This document shows positions 1 to 14,600 of a stretch of 64,000 bases of DNA, one piece after another (the stretch's first letter is position 1; every line of letters starts with the position of its first letter). Location of the stretch: contig CM063510.1 in assembly GCA_032207245.1 (NCBI GenBank), positions 49,910,095 to 49,974,094 of the forward strand, read 5' to 3'. Position numbers and translations under genes: made by a program. Origin of the DNA: Pardosa pseudoannulata (taxonomy: Eukaryota; Arthropoda; Arachnida; Araneae; Lycosidae). Below the pieces are notes generated by a model, which searched no databases, was not told the DNA's origin, and saw nothing but the letters and a program-made list of their open reading frames with translations.

Positions 1-1263
<1,263 letters not shown>

Positions 1264-1469
1264 GCAGCATTGAAGATGGATCCGTGAAAGTTCTCCAGGA
1301 CCTTCTCACCAACTGGGGGATTGGAGAATGGCCGATACTAATACCTAGGTGGAATAAAACGGTGGACATGGAATGGCGTCTCGCTATGTTGCACATACAC
1401 GAGGTTAAGCCTTTCTTCTCAACATTTGTAGCTCCGGATGATAGAAATTCATCAGTATATCTTCTTCAT
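1264..1469 (+). CDS. M13 peptidase exon 1 in window (residues 1-68)
   Basis: The acceptor is a pyrimidine stretch ending in CAG at 1261-1263; the donor is GTAAGT at 1470. Two bases complete a split codon, so the preceding exon, outside the window, ends in phase 1. The peptide has [14 protein letters not shown], then [19 protein letters not shown] and [15 protein letters not shown]. This matches the N-terminal M13 segment where neprilysin has W..KYG.SW and the strand with DDKNS. Two N-glycosylation sites are visible (NKT, NSS). Confidence 0.88.
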
Positions 1470-2581
1470 GTAAGTAAAATAGGATTATAATCCAATACTG
1501 TTAAGGGGGGGTGGAATTTGAACTCTAAACTACTTGATCGGTTCGTGAATACTGAATGTATTGTTAATGATACATGAAATCTATCACCAATACAGTAATT
1601 TATAAAATGAACAACTCAACAAGGGAAAAAAATAGTTAAACTGGGCTATATATAATTTCTTCCGGAGGTCCAAAAAGCTGCAATAAAAAAGAGCTTAGAG
1701 GAATACAACAGAAAATAACAATGTACTAAATACAGAAACACAGTTTTATTTACAGTCCTTACAAGTGATCAACGAGTGAACTCTTGCTCAGACTGGTACT
1801 ACCAACAGTGTTAACAGTACGTATGATCATTTTACTTACTTTTGCTAAATCGAGTGGCAAAAGGGGAGGACAACACGGTTTTTAATAAAGCCCCACAAGA
1901 AAATCCCACAGCGTAATACTTTGGTGAGCGTGAGGCACAAGACAAAAGAGGTACGTCACCTTCTACACCTCACCCAACCCGAATCAGCAATATAAAAACC
2001 CTATTAAAAATTATATCTTCTGCTAACTACCATTTTAGAAAACTCAAATTGTTTCTGTATTTAAATCAAGGTTTCTTTTTGTTACATTTATTTTATATCT
2101 TTCATACTAAAATGCTTTAAAACCCCGAGGAAAGTATGAATACCCTTGAAAATAAAAACAAGTAATATATAAAATAAAGTCAATTCCTACTTAGGTCAAC
2201 GAAGAAAAATTTTATTTTAGTTACTTTTAATTAAATAATTGCAATTAATATAAATTTGTAAATACATATGACAGAATCACAATATTAAGTGGCAAAATAG
2301 AAAGCAAATTTTCTTGCAATTTTCCATTTTCCTTTCTATACATGGTATTCGAATATTATTTTTGTTTGTTACTATTTATTTGCTTTCTCCTTTTTTATTG
2401 TCTCTAATTTTTTAATCTGAATGGAGGTCTCCAATTTCTCACCCAATTATCTCTTGTAAGGCTTTATTATTGCAAGGTACTTTTACAGTGAGTTTCTAAC
2501 AATCCAGTTCTTCAATTAACCCCCTGACTACTCAATTTGAAGACAGAAATAGATTAAAAAATTGTGCTTTTATACCTTAAA

Positions 2582-2652
<71 letters not shown>

Positions 2653-5600
2653 AGGAACTGTAATATTCACTTTTTTTCTAGAAAATATATTTTATATAGA
2701 CTTTTATCGTGAAAAACTAAACTGTCAGAAAAACCAATTTCAAATGTTAACTCAAAAAACTTTTTAATAAATTTCAATTGAATTACAATTAATTTCTATT
2801 TATTACATAATATAATTATAATTATGTTATTTAACATAACAATAGTTCTATTCATTACATAATTAAATGTCTAATACTGTATATAATTTATTTCACTAGT
2901 TAAATGGGGAAAAAATGGGATGTGCTCCTGAAAAAAAGGAGGAAAAGCACAAGCCTGCGAAAATCGAGGGATGAGCAAATTTTGCTACATTCAAGTTTGC
3001 TACATACACGTTTAAATTGCGGAATGGGCAGCAGGAGAATCAATAGTCCATCTAATGGTTTCTTAAGACTCAAGGCGACATATGCTTGACGTGCTACGAA
3101 GAGTTTTCGTCCTAGATATATTACTGCATAATCTACAGTTCTACCTTGCATCTTATGTACCGTTGATGACCATGATAGTATTAATGGCAGCATTCTTCGT
3201 TCAGCAGTATCGTAGTTGCGTTTGGTGGAGAACTGCACTGGTATTAGCTCGTTTCTGTGAACACCATTATTGCCAAAGTTCACAGTGACTGATGGATATT
3301 AATTAAATTTAATTAAGGATTAATATTTGAAAAACTGTATTAACATCAAGCATTATCCACTGAAAGTTTAAAAAATGTATTTAAACTTGAGTGAGTGAAT
3401 AAAAAGTATTTTATTAATGATTGAAAAGTTGAACAACATATATAAATATATATAGAGAGAGTGTGACCTAATAGTAGATATTTAAAAAGTATTAAAACTG
3501 TTAGTTTTATAAATTTATATTATTTGAGAGCATCACATTGCTAGAGTTATTTTGCCCTATTTGCTTCTTATTTCACATTTTATCAGTTTTTCCCATTACT
3601 TCATTACTAAACCTAATTATGTGGAAATTGTGTAAAAAATAACATCTGTTAATTCAAGTAATTCATGTTAACTTTTACAATATAAATAGTCAAATTCTCC
3701 TCTTGGCGTTACCCTGCCAAAATTTAATTAGGTAAACTTAACTAAAAAATAATATAATGAAATGGAGAAAATCTGTTTATGTCATTCAACGCATGTCAAC
3801 ACGGCACAGCATCAGTTCAACATGTGGGACATATTTCTGGGAATTTCCCTGTTGCGACTATCCCTGTCTAGACTTCTGTTTTTCGTAGCATTGACAGTGA
3901 GACTAAATTTCCGTAACTTAAAATATTTTAAATGTTGGTTAGACAACATAGAGGTTCTATTTATGGATACGAATATTTTATTTAATTCAAATTTTCAATA
4001 ACTATAATGAATTGAGAGATTTAAAATATTCGAAATTAGCATTTTTATAATGTTGTAGCCACAAATCCGGAGCATATAAGACTCTAGTTCGCAATGAGAG
4101 TGCATCACTCAAAATTATAATTTCTATTACATAAAGAGTTACACAAAACAGAGAGAAAGCCAAAAATCTAAACATCGAAAGCTAAACGGCGTCAAAGAGG
4201 ATCAAAAACTCAATTCTTGAAAAAACAAAATACCATTTTTGTATTTTGTTTATATAAATAACACTAGAAAAGTTATTGATTTTGAGGTAGTTGTACCTAG
4301 GTATACCATTCCTACCCTCCCTTTTGTATAACCCTTTATCTAATAGAAAACTTTGAGTGCTACATCCGCAGAACTAGTGTGTCTGCCTTATGATTGAAAT
4401 TTAACACTACAGCATTTTAACTATTCATGATTAGCATTTTTACAATCCACTCAGTTTTTTTTATCAAAACTTTTTGAACTAAGTAAATTTTAAAACAAAT
4501 ACTGCAAAGCACACGTTTCTACAGTAACTACATATAAACACATTACTCTTTTAATGGTTTATTGACTATATGTGCAATACCTTAATCCATTTTAGGTTTG
4601 GTGGTTGAAAACACTAACATTTGGAAAGTGCATTGCTACTTTTAGCACCGTAATCTGAATTATTTACCCCGCATAAAACTACCTGTTTTAATTTTAAAAA
4701 TGCAGATCTTACTTTTTTTTTCTACCACGTACATTTAATAGATGTTTATTTTCCAACGAGAACAACTTTAAGCTCGCTACTGTTTATTTGAATTTTATGC
4801 AGTATCAATCGTTTTCAGTGGTATATTTTAAGGAAAAGAATGTAAGCTCCTTCTGTAAGTACCTTAAGGGCAAGCACAATATCTCAACAAGGAAAATAAG
4901 GTGGTTTTAGTGGAATGTTTGCGAACATGATATTTCATTTCAAAAGAGAAACAACCCAAATATTTACTGACTAGTCTATATCTATAATACTTTATATTTA
5001 AAGGTCATTTAAAGTACGAGTTCAATCAGTTAAAAGATTCCAAAACACAAAATTATATTTGTAAAAACTATAACCGCTTTATAATGAAATTTTTTCAAAA
5101 AAAATATCCTTACATAGATATTACTATATATATAATAATTGATAAACTTTTAATCGATGAAATTTTTTTACGAAAAATGTACTTTATTGATATTATATAA
5201 TAATTGATGAAGTTATTTCCCGAAAAATATACTTATATGGACATTACTATACATATAATAACTAAAAAAATTTTATTTCAGTTTTTTTAATTTTTTTAAT
5301 TTAAAATGTTAAATGGGTTCTAACTTTATATAACTTAACAATGAATGGTTCTTAATATTTTTTGCTTTTATTTAGAGAAAAGAGAAATTAGTTTGTCTTC
5401 CAGATTTCTAAATATATTGCCTACAAATTTTTAATATTTCATCAATTAAAATAAATTCCAATTTTTGTAAAGCATGTTTTCTTTGTGTTGTGATATTTTT
5501 TTAAATTATAGACTTTGTTCTTTAAACATACCAACACTTAATACAGACCAGTTTTTTTATTTATTTTATTTAATTAATTCACTTAAAACACACCTATTTC

Positions 5601-8600
5601 TTTTATTTCTATTTTGATTTATTACCCATTTCATTTTTTACATATACATTACCAGTCATTTGACCGGTTATGGTATGTTTAGTGTTAATTAACAATTCCA
5701 AATATAAATCAAAGAAAATATATTAAGCACTAATTGTTCAAAATTTTAACCATGTGTTTTGGTTTGGTTTGGAGAACTACCGTCTACTCTTTTATCACAC
5801 GAGGGATAATAAGAACGAGACTTACTGCTTCAAGCCAATACCGAACGGCAACGAGCAACCATACCAACACCAGGGTTCGAAATCTCAGTACCCTACACAT
5901 TTGACCCTCTTTCGGCAGCCATGTAGTTTAAATAGAATATGATATATATTGGAGAAAGAACATTATGTGAAAAATAGACTCAGTACCCGCCTTCTAAGAA
6001 ATCCCTGCCATTTGATACACTTTACACCATTTTAAGCTCCAGTGAAAATTATTTAACACTCCTAATATAAAGTAACTATAAAACGAATTTACTGGACAGT
6101 CAAATGTACTTTTCTTTACGTAACTGCTTAGGACACAAAATAATTTGTATATAAGAACATTTTTAAGGATATATAAACCCCATTAGTAGGGAATAATATT
6201 CACTTGCATTATAAAATGAAGTATATGTCAATGTAATTATCATAAAAACATGCTGTTTGTTTTCTCTGGTTTAAGAAATCTCTAGCATTTTAGAAGACTG
6301 AGAAATGTAAATAGGAATTTGTTCGAGATTTTTGTGTCCCGAATAATTTTTTATTAACTGTAGTTTTTTAAAGTGCTTCAATATTATCAACGAGTTGAAA
6401 ATCTAACAAAAATTAAATCTTTCAGTCATTTAGAGATATTTGAAATTTTTCCATTTATATTCATTTTATTAAATATATGTTTATTTGACAAGTGATTTTA
6501 ACATGGGCTTCTCTGTATTAAAATTTGAAACTTATAGAAAAATTATGTGCATGATGACAAAAATATTTTACTTTCACAATACAATTTTGTTCTTAAATAC
6601 TATTTACAACTTTGTATTTTTACGGTATACATCCTTTACAGTACGAATTGTACCGTGCACACATTGCGCAAAAGAATATGTTTTCGTTTATTTAAATGTT
6701 TGTTAAAAAATATGAAAATAGAAAATTTAAATGTGAACACACATAAAGACTACAAAAGTAGTGGACTTCAGAGGGGAAAGTAGCAAAATAAAATGAAGAG
6801 GGAAATTATAGTAAAATATTGTTTCGGCGTGTGGCCTATAAAACATGTTTCTCTGTCTTTTCAATCGTTTTCTCTTGCTACACAGTTCGCATTCATAATG
6901 CTGCTCATTCCAAAGTGCTAAGCATTTGTCTGCATTCTATATTTTACAATTTGTTACTAAATTATGGCACAAAGGTTTTAGATTCTAAAATACTTTAAGG
7001 CGTTCAAAATTGAAAACAATTTCTATTCTTTTTTATATTTAATATTTTCTTACAATGAATCTTCTAACAGACTATGAGTCATAGATTATCAAATAACTAA
7101 TAGTTCGTTTGACATAACAAAGAGATATACTACGAGAAGCATCCAGAAAGTAAGTTTCCTGATGCTTTCCCCTTTAAAGCAAACGTAATTAGCAGTGTCA
7201 ATTGCGCGTGAGTAACAGATATATGACGTATTAATCATATGCCAGCTGGACAAGTCCAGATTCGTGCCAGTAGCGGGCTAGCAGTGGTCCGAAATGGAAA
7301 CTCTAATTCCTTCTCCCGCCGCCTGTAAGTTTCGGTCGTTGATCTTGAATGCACAAAGCATTGCCCCAATTGAAGCTCTGTCAGGTCTATGAGCCGAAAC
7401 GGACACCCGAACACAAAATTCAATGATTAGGAACAGCAGTGACATTTCTACTACGGTATCACGATGACAGCGACAAGTTTCTCGACAGGATCATCACGGT
7501 AAATGAGATTTGGATTTCGCACTTTACCCCGGAAATTAAGCAGCAGTCAATGCATTGGCCTCATAGTGGATCTTCCGTCAGGACCAAATTCAAATAGAAG
7601 CTGTCAGTACGTAAAGAGACGTGCACGGTGTTCTGGGACAGGAAGGCTGGTTCCATTCACAGGCGGAAGAGTTCTACGGCAGAGGTATACAAAAGTTGAT
7701 GCCACAATATGACAAATGTCTCAATTCTGGTGGTGGCTATGTTGAAAATTAGCTGAAACATTGCTGTACTTGTTGCCAATAAATATGCCCTTAAAAGTGC
7801 CAGTTCTTTTTTTCTTTTAAATGGGAAAACTTACTTTCTGGATGCGCCTCGTACTTTAAACTAAAAGTGAAATCTCATAATGTGTACTTTCTGGTATCGA
7901 ACCATTTTGTGAGAGCTTCACGAATGTCAAAATATTGTACTGCTTGAACATCTACTTGTGCATTCTAGTGGGAATAAACACTTTACTAGAATTCCATAAC
8001 AGCTTAAAAATGTTTAATGTGTATGCGCTTTGATACTTAACAGATATAAACAATGCAAAAGTCTAATAATTTAAAATTCAAATTTTTCACAAAAGAGAAA
8101 CAAAAGGATCCAATACGAAATACTAAGGGTAATTTCAAGTACTCTAGCAATTATAATAAAATTTAATAAATTGTAGTAACGAATCTTAAGAGTGTCTTGG
8201 TAAAAAAAAACTGTAAGCGATAAAAAAAGAAACATTAATCAAGAAATAATACACAGGTGAAATTAAGCGTAAGACAGGGGATATTACACGGTCATTTCAG
8301 TAATGTGGAGAAAATGAAACCTCGACAACAGTTCCATTATTCCTTGTTTAGTAGGATAAAGCAAATGACGGCGTAAACGACAATGTGTGGAAGGACATAC
8401 GTGCACTTCGGGTTCTGTAATTAAAGCACGTTCATAGCGTGGGTTATATAGCGTGTGGTTCTGAATCCAATCAAGATGAACTGAAGAAATTAAATTTAAA
8501 AAAAAAACGAATGATATAAAGGGTGTAGATTATTATTCTGTCGTACATATTTTTAGTACGTGGGAAAGGGGTTATTTATCCATATATTGCCTTTTTTAAA

Positions 8601-11600
8601 ACAACCAGGGGATTTAAGTACAGGGGAAATAAGAGTACTTTAATAATATTTTGTGGTGTATTTAAATATTGTTTAGGAGCTGACTAATATAAAACAATCA
8701 TGCCTCCTGATAGAAATTTTTTTGTTCATTTATATATCTAATTGGTTTATATTGTAGTAAATTTCAATGATTTTACTGCCAAGTTTTTAATACTTCACGT
8801 GAATGGAAAATACTATAAGTCTAAAATAATTTCAACTTTGAATTTTTAATATTGTCGCGTAGATGAAGAGAACGTGGTGAATTCAACGAAAACACTCAAG
8901 ACCAACTCAAGATTTTATTTCCCTCCAACTGAAGGAATCTCCACTTATTTACAGTTTTGAAACCTTCCAGACTTTGAAGGCTCGCAGAAAATTAGGAACT
9001 CTAATTTACATAAATTTGCATGATCAAATTAAATTAACATAAATCAAATTAAAATCAATTTTTAAAAGAAACTTGCCTCTATTGCTTTCGAACCCGGAAC
9101 CTCCTGTTCACGAGTCCGCTGCTTTACCGAATAAGCCACGACGTCTTTGATAGAAAGGAACGATTTTCGTTACAATATTGACGATTTCGACCTTAACTTA
9201 AAATTTTAGGCCTAATTTAAAAATATGAAAAACCAAAGTTTAGTTTATGATGGTTTGATCATTATGGTCTATTTTTTTTCTACATAAAGGCTAATCAGAC
9301 CGAGAATTACTGCTTAAAGCCTATTCCGAATAGCTGCGAAAATCCATGAGATTCGAGATTCGAACCTACAGATTTCGGTTAAAAATGCAGCGTTTTAGCA
9401 TTCAGCCATCGTCCGGCTGCAAAGTTTTGTCAGTTCATTATTCTGTTGGTAGGACATTGCAAGTTTCAAAGGCAAATTACATTTGTTTGGGTCTGTTAAA
9501 ATAAGAATGGCTGTTTAACTAAGAGATACATAGTATATTAGGTGAGTACTATATACCAAAATGGTTTGGTATGTATTGGGTTTGGTTTGGTTTAATTTGA
9601 TTTGATTTGGAGCCCTACGGTCAAATTTTTTGCAACATTAGGGCTAATGAGACCGGGACCTACTGCTTAAAGCTGATTCCAAATGAATACAAACATACAT
9701 GCCACAGTTGGATTCAAACTCCGGTACCAAAGATCAGCACCCTAAACATTTGGTGATATTGCATATTACATTTTGCAATTAATAACTTCATGATAAGCAT
9801 CTTAAATGCAACTCAGAACTTTTATTTGCAAAACCTATACTGCGCAATCATTTCTAACCACAGGTTAAGTAATATATTATTTAAGTGAAAGCTTATGATT
9901 TAATTGTAATATTCTAATATGAAACAGTTTGTGTAACATTTTACTCAACAGTAAAAGATTTTATTCGAGATTAAACTTAAAGATACAAATTAACAATAAT
10001 CCACTAAAAATTATAATGTAACCTCACTTAAAATTTAAATCCTTTAGGAAAGAAAATGTTTGTACCAAAGCATAATTTACTCTTTTAATTATCTGGTATG
10101 GAGGATTGATTCTTACCTCCTCAAAACAGCATCCCTATCCAGAATTATTTTATAACATTAAATCTGTTATTTTCCTCCAGAACGTTTTAATCCCTAAAGA
10201 AATTAATGCCCATTTTAATATTTCGAAATTGAAAGAGACATCACTAATCCTCTTAATCTTCAATTCTATTCATGTTTCTTTTCACTTCATTCCCTGTTCT
10301 CCCATCAACCTTAGAAGATAAACGGATTTTCCACCCTTCCAAATACACTAGGATGAATTGTGTTTATCCTTTGCTATACAATTTATTGTCATTCATCATC
10401 TTAACTTCAAAAGACGGATGAACGTCTAGGAAAACAACTCATTCTCTCTTGCAAGATATTTAATCTAGTAAGAAAAAATAGTTAATTTGTTTAACTTTAA
10501 TGCCGAAATAATGAGTAAAATACTGTTCATGTCTGTGTTGAGAGAGATTAAAAATTGCCTTAAGCTCACTAAAAAGTAATTACAAAAATAGTGAACATAA
10601 TAATTTTTATTTACGTTGAATTTACTGTTCGTCTGCTTTTCTTCTTAAGTATATGAATCAGGGCTTAATTCTTTAATAAAAAATGTCTGAAATCTTTAAA
10701 AGGAGAATCTTAGGTATGACAAAAATCGTAATTTGTTTTTAAAAGTTGTTCTGCAACAATTAAGAAATTTAAAGAAAGCCGACACAAAAACATTCGGGAA
10801 AAAATATTTTCCTTTTTAAGTTTAAATATTATTACAAAATTTAAAAAATCAAAATGATGCAAACCGCATATTTTTAGGATAATTACATAAGTATTTTTGA
10901 ATGTTCTCCAAACTTTGTAAACAATCCTCGAAAAGGAGTAGATATAGCGTTTATCTCAGAACATTTTTTTTCTCTTTGAAGAATTCCAAACTTTAAAGTG
11001 GTATGCATCCAAATCTATTCAAGTTACGAATGTGTATTTTTATTTAGATATTCTAAGTCGTATTTTCTTTAAAATGCCTTCGGGATTTTCAAATCCCAAC
11101 TGAAATATTTTTAAATATTGTCTCCACCACTCTTTAAGAAGTGCTCAACTGTGATAATCAACACTTGACAGCAAGAGTTTGGAAAACACCGAAAACAAAA
11201 TTGATTTAAAATTGTTTCCTTCCCTCAAAAGTTAGAAATGTACTTCTAAAATAACTATTGGTGTATTCAAAAGTTGTATTAGGACATTTTATGGGAATAC
11301 CACATTGCTTAAAGAGTTATTTTACCCTATTATACCTAACTGTTCATTTTATCTATTTCATACATTACTTTATTACTACACCTAATTATGTTGAAACAAC
11401 TAGTAAAAAACATCAAATCGGTAAATTTCCGTAAAGGTATAAAACATTCATAGTGAAATTCTTCACTAGGCTTGGTCAAAATTAAGTGAAATAAATTTCT
11501 GAGCTAGAAAAACAATAAAAAGAACTAAGAAAATTGTTTTATCATTCGGTGCATGTTAGCACGGTAGTATGAACTCAGCTACTCTGTAGAAAAAAATCTG

Positions 11601-14600
11601 ATCATCTGATACACGTTGGTGGGGTACCGTAACGGGAACATCTTTCAGGGAGTTTTGCGGTTAAGAGCATCCCTATATTCTCTTTTAGTTAAAATTCTAT
11701 GCATATTGTAGTATATGCATAGCATTTTAAGTTTTAATTTTTAAAAATAAAATTTCAAATTAATCATTCAATTATCCCTATTCTAACTGCTGCTTATAAG
11801 CACATATATAAAAATAATGTAATAAAATATAGATAAAGAAGTAAAACTGAGTCTCTCATTGCCTTAAGCTTTTAACTACAACTTTTATGTTTCCGCTTTT
11901 ATGTTTATCAGTTGACAGTCCACTGTCAACTTTTTGCTAGTAACCGTGGCCTCTAGTGTTGAAAAGCTAAGTGTCCTGCTGTGAAAATAATATTACGTTG
12001 GCCTAGTGTTTGAGAAAGAAGAAATTTAAATTCATTAAAAATATATGGAGAAAATGTCTTGATTAAAGGATTTTATACAATTAAATAACTGCCTAAGGAA
12101 TACAACTGGAATACAACTTATCATTTGTAGATATGGATGAGTCCTCTGGATTCGGCGTCGTTCTAGCCATCATAGCGTCGTTTTTTTTCTTTTTTTTTCG
12201 TGACGCTCCAAAATGTCTATCACTCAAGCAGCGGATGACAGCAGCGTTCACCCTCTTCTCTCCTCTGGTAACAACCTTGTCCTCTAAAAAAATCCCACTG
12301 CCTAGCTGAGAAAAAAAACAGGGGTCCACTCCAGAACAGTGGGGGGTCAAAATTCACTGAACCAACGGACCCTTCTAATGGTTGAGAGAATTCCGAAGTT
12401 TCTTTCTAGTTTAAACCGGCCCTGTTCTGGTATGTCTTTGACGATGGCTCAAGGGAAGAGGTAAAAAGAGCTGAACTGAATGTAACTTATTCTTACACTG
12501 CCATATCCAGCACTATCTATCTAAATAGATCTGGACCTATCGCTTAAACCGATTTCGAACCACCCACACAAGGAATAAAATTCATATCCAGTATCACACA
12601 TTTTACGAAACTCGTATAAATCTTGATTTTAAAAAAATGTAGAAACATTCTACGAGTATTTGAAATAAATGTATGGGATTTTGATTAAACAAGTTATAAA
12701 ATCAAATAATATTCAACTGCGAATGCACAGAATTTTTATGCTACTTCTATTTGGCAGTCAATTATGCAAGTCATTTTATAAAAAATTCACTTTAATATCT
12801 TTAAAGACATCAAGTGGCCCTAATTATGGAAAATTTATGCGAAATACTATAAAAAGATTAAAATGCATTCTTTGCAAAAAAAAACATTATTACACTTCGA
12901 TTAAACTCACTAATGATAACACAGATTCTGCTGTAGCACACAGTTAAGTAATAAAAGTTAATATCCAAGTACAACAAAATGTATAATTACGTCAGAAAAA
13001 CTTGTTTCATAGCAAAAAAAAAATTATTAAAATTTATTTACTTTTTTAAGTTAATTTTTAATTTTTTTTCCTCTATTGCATCTTAATTCAGTTTCAAAGT
13101 CACACCAAAAGACAAACGTACTGCTCTCTTAAAACAGTTACCTATGTATTAACCACAATTCAAAATTCATCCTTTTCCGCAAGTCAAGTCCAACCACTAT
13201 TCCACACAATACTTCTTGCAGGAGAAAAAAAGCTAATAGACTTCAGATTATTCATTGAAATTCTTTGGTGGTTAGCTCAAGAAAAAATGCTAAGAGCAAA
13301 GACTCCTTCAATCAACAAATTTTAAAGTTTTTGTAACTTTACCTTTTACTTTTGTAACTTTTGTACTTTTGTAAGTACTTGAAAATGGGTTTGTATAAAA
13401 GAAAGAATTTTCCCCAAAGTGCATTTATTCTTTGAAAATTACGAATACATTTCTTTGCAGCTATCAATCTAATCTAATATTACTAACACCAAATTGCGAT
13501 GCAGTTTAACGCTAAACATACCATATAACGGATCAAATGACCCATAAGGTATACGTAAAAAATGAGGTGGGAAATGAATAAAAGTCAACTTTTATGTATT
13601 ATAAACACAAAGAATAAGAATTTTTAATTAATTTCCCATCGCATTTTTTACATATACCTTATGGGTCATTTGATCCGTTAGATGGTATGTTTAGTGTTAA
13701 ACAAAGTGATGTTTTACTGAATAAAACTTTATCAGTTATGCATTAGTTAAAGGAAGCGATTCCTTAAAGATAATGCTAAGGGTAAAGCTGTCTTTTCTTA
13801 TGCCATATAGATTACATATTCTTTTTGTAAGCTTGTTGGTAACGATACATACTTTTCTTATTAATGATGTTTAGACATTAACTCTGATGACAGTTTTTAG
13901 TAATCTTATGAAACGCTTATCTTCATTACTTTTTTCATCTTTAGATTAACGCGGGTGGTCCATTTCTAAATCCTCAATACTTCCTCAATACGTCAGACCC
14001 CGACTACGTTCGATATGTTCTCTCATACAAGAATCTTATTTTTGAAACCGTAAGATTATTAGGAGTTCAGGAATCGGATGCCAAAAAAGATATCGAAGAA
14101 ATGCTTGAATTTGAAGTGGAATTCGCCAATGTAAGTACGCATTTTCTTTTCTCTTAAAAAATACACTTTAATTCTATATACAGTTCAAAAAAAATCAAAA
14201 TGTTAAGTACAAAGATGCATTATAACTCTGAAAGGAAATTAATTTTTAATTTGTCTAAAGCGATGAAAATTACATTTGATTAATCAAAGTTTAGACGCGC
14301 AGTGGCGTTGGGGTAGCTTTCCCAAGACACAGGTCCGATGTTGGATCCCCGGACTGGGTAAGGTTGACTCAGCCTTTCATCCCTTCAGTGGGTAGACAAA
14401 TTGGGGATCAAGCATGCTAGGAGAACTAAACACTGGGGGTTCCGCGTAAGGTTGACCACCTCACAGGACATATGATTCGCACCCCAGGGCCTTACTCTCG
14501 GAAACGGAGATTGGCACCGTGGACCCTGGCCTCCTAGGGGCTGTTACGCCGAGGAGTTTAATCAAAGCTTAACAAGTTTTATTTCAAGAACAAAATGATA

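Larger units (their letters stand above)
1470..13944. other. Intron 1 (12.5 kb) of the M13 gene
   Basis: It contains a TA microsatellite (2584-2651), a Helitron helicase relic (2900-3283) and a dispersed repeat pair (3520-3900 and 11285-11700). It also holds short direct repeats (5082-5275), two TTAA-type MITEs (about 5518-5688 and 13506-13700), a mariner relic (7131-7853), a tRNA-like SINE (8855-9173) and three SINE copies. The stretches 4000-5080, 5925-7130, 7855-8850, 9760-11280 and 11700-13500 show nothing else I can classify. 1740-2000 and 12090-12460 are less AT-rich and may be old element fragments. Confidence 0.8.

Noticed and set aside
2519..2545. TTAACCCCCTGACTACTC as a piggyBac-like end
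   Set aside because: No inverted partner end was seen in either direction.
3762..4001. Plus-strand 79-codon frame
   Set aside because: It lies in a dispersed repeat whose other copy (11.5 kb) does not keep the frame.
9073..9148. tRNA gene on the minus strand
   Set aside because: A- and B-box-like text is present but the T and acceptor stems do not pair, and it forms the head of a longer SINE-like unit.
12093..12350. Minus-strand 85-codon frame with a Lys run
   Set aside because: The Lys run comes from a poly-T tract; no family is recognised and no splice context supports it. Possibly an old element fragment.
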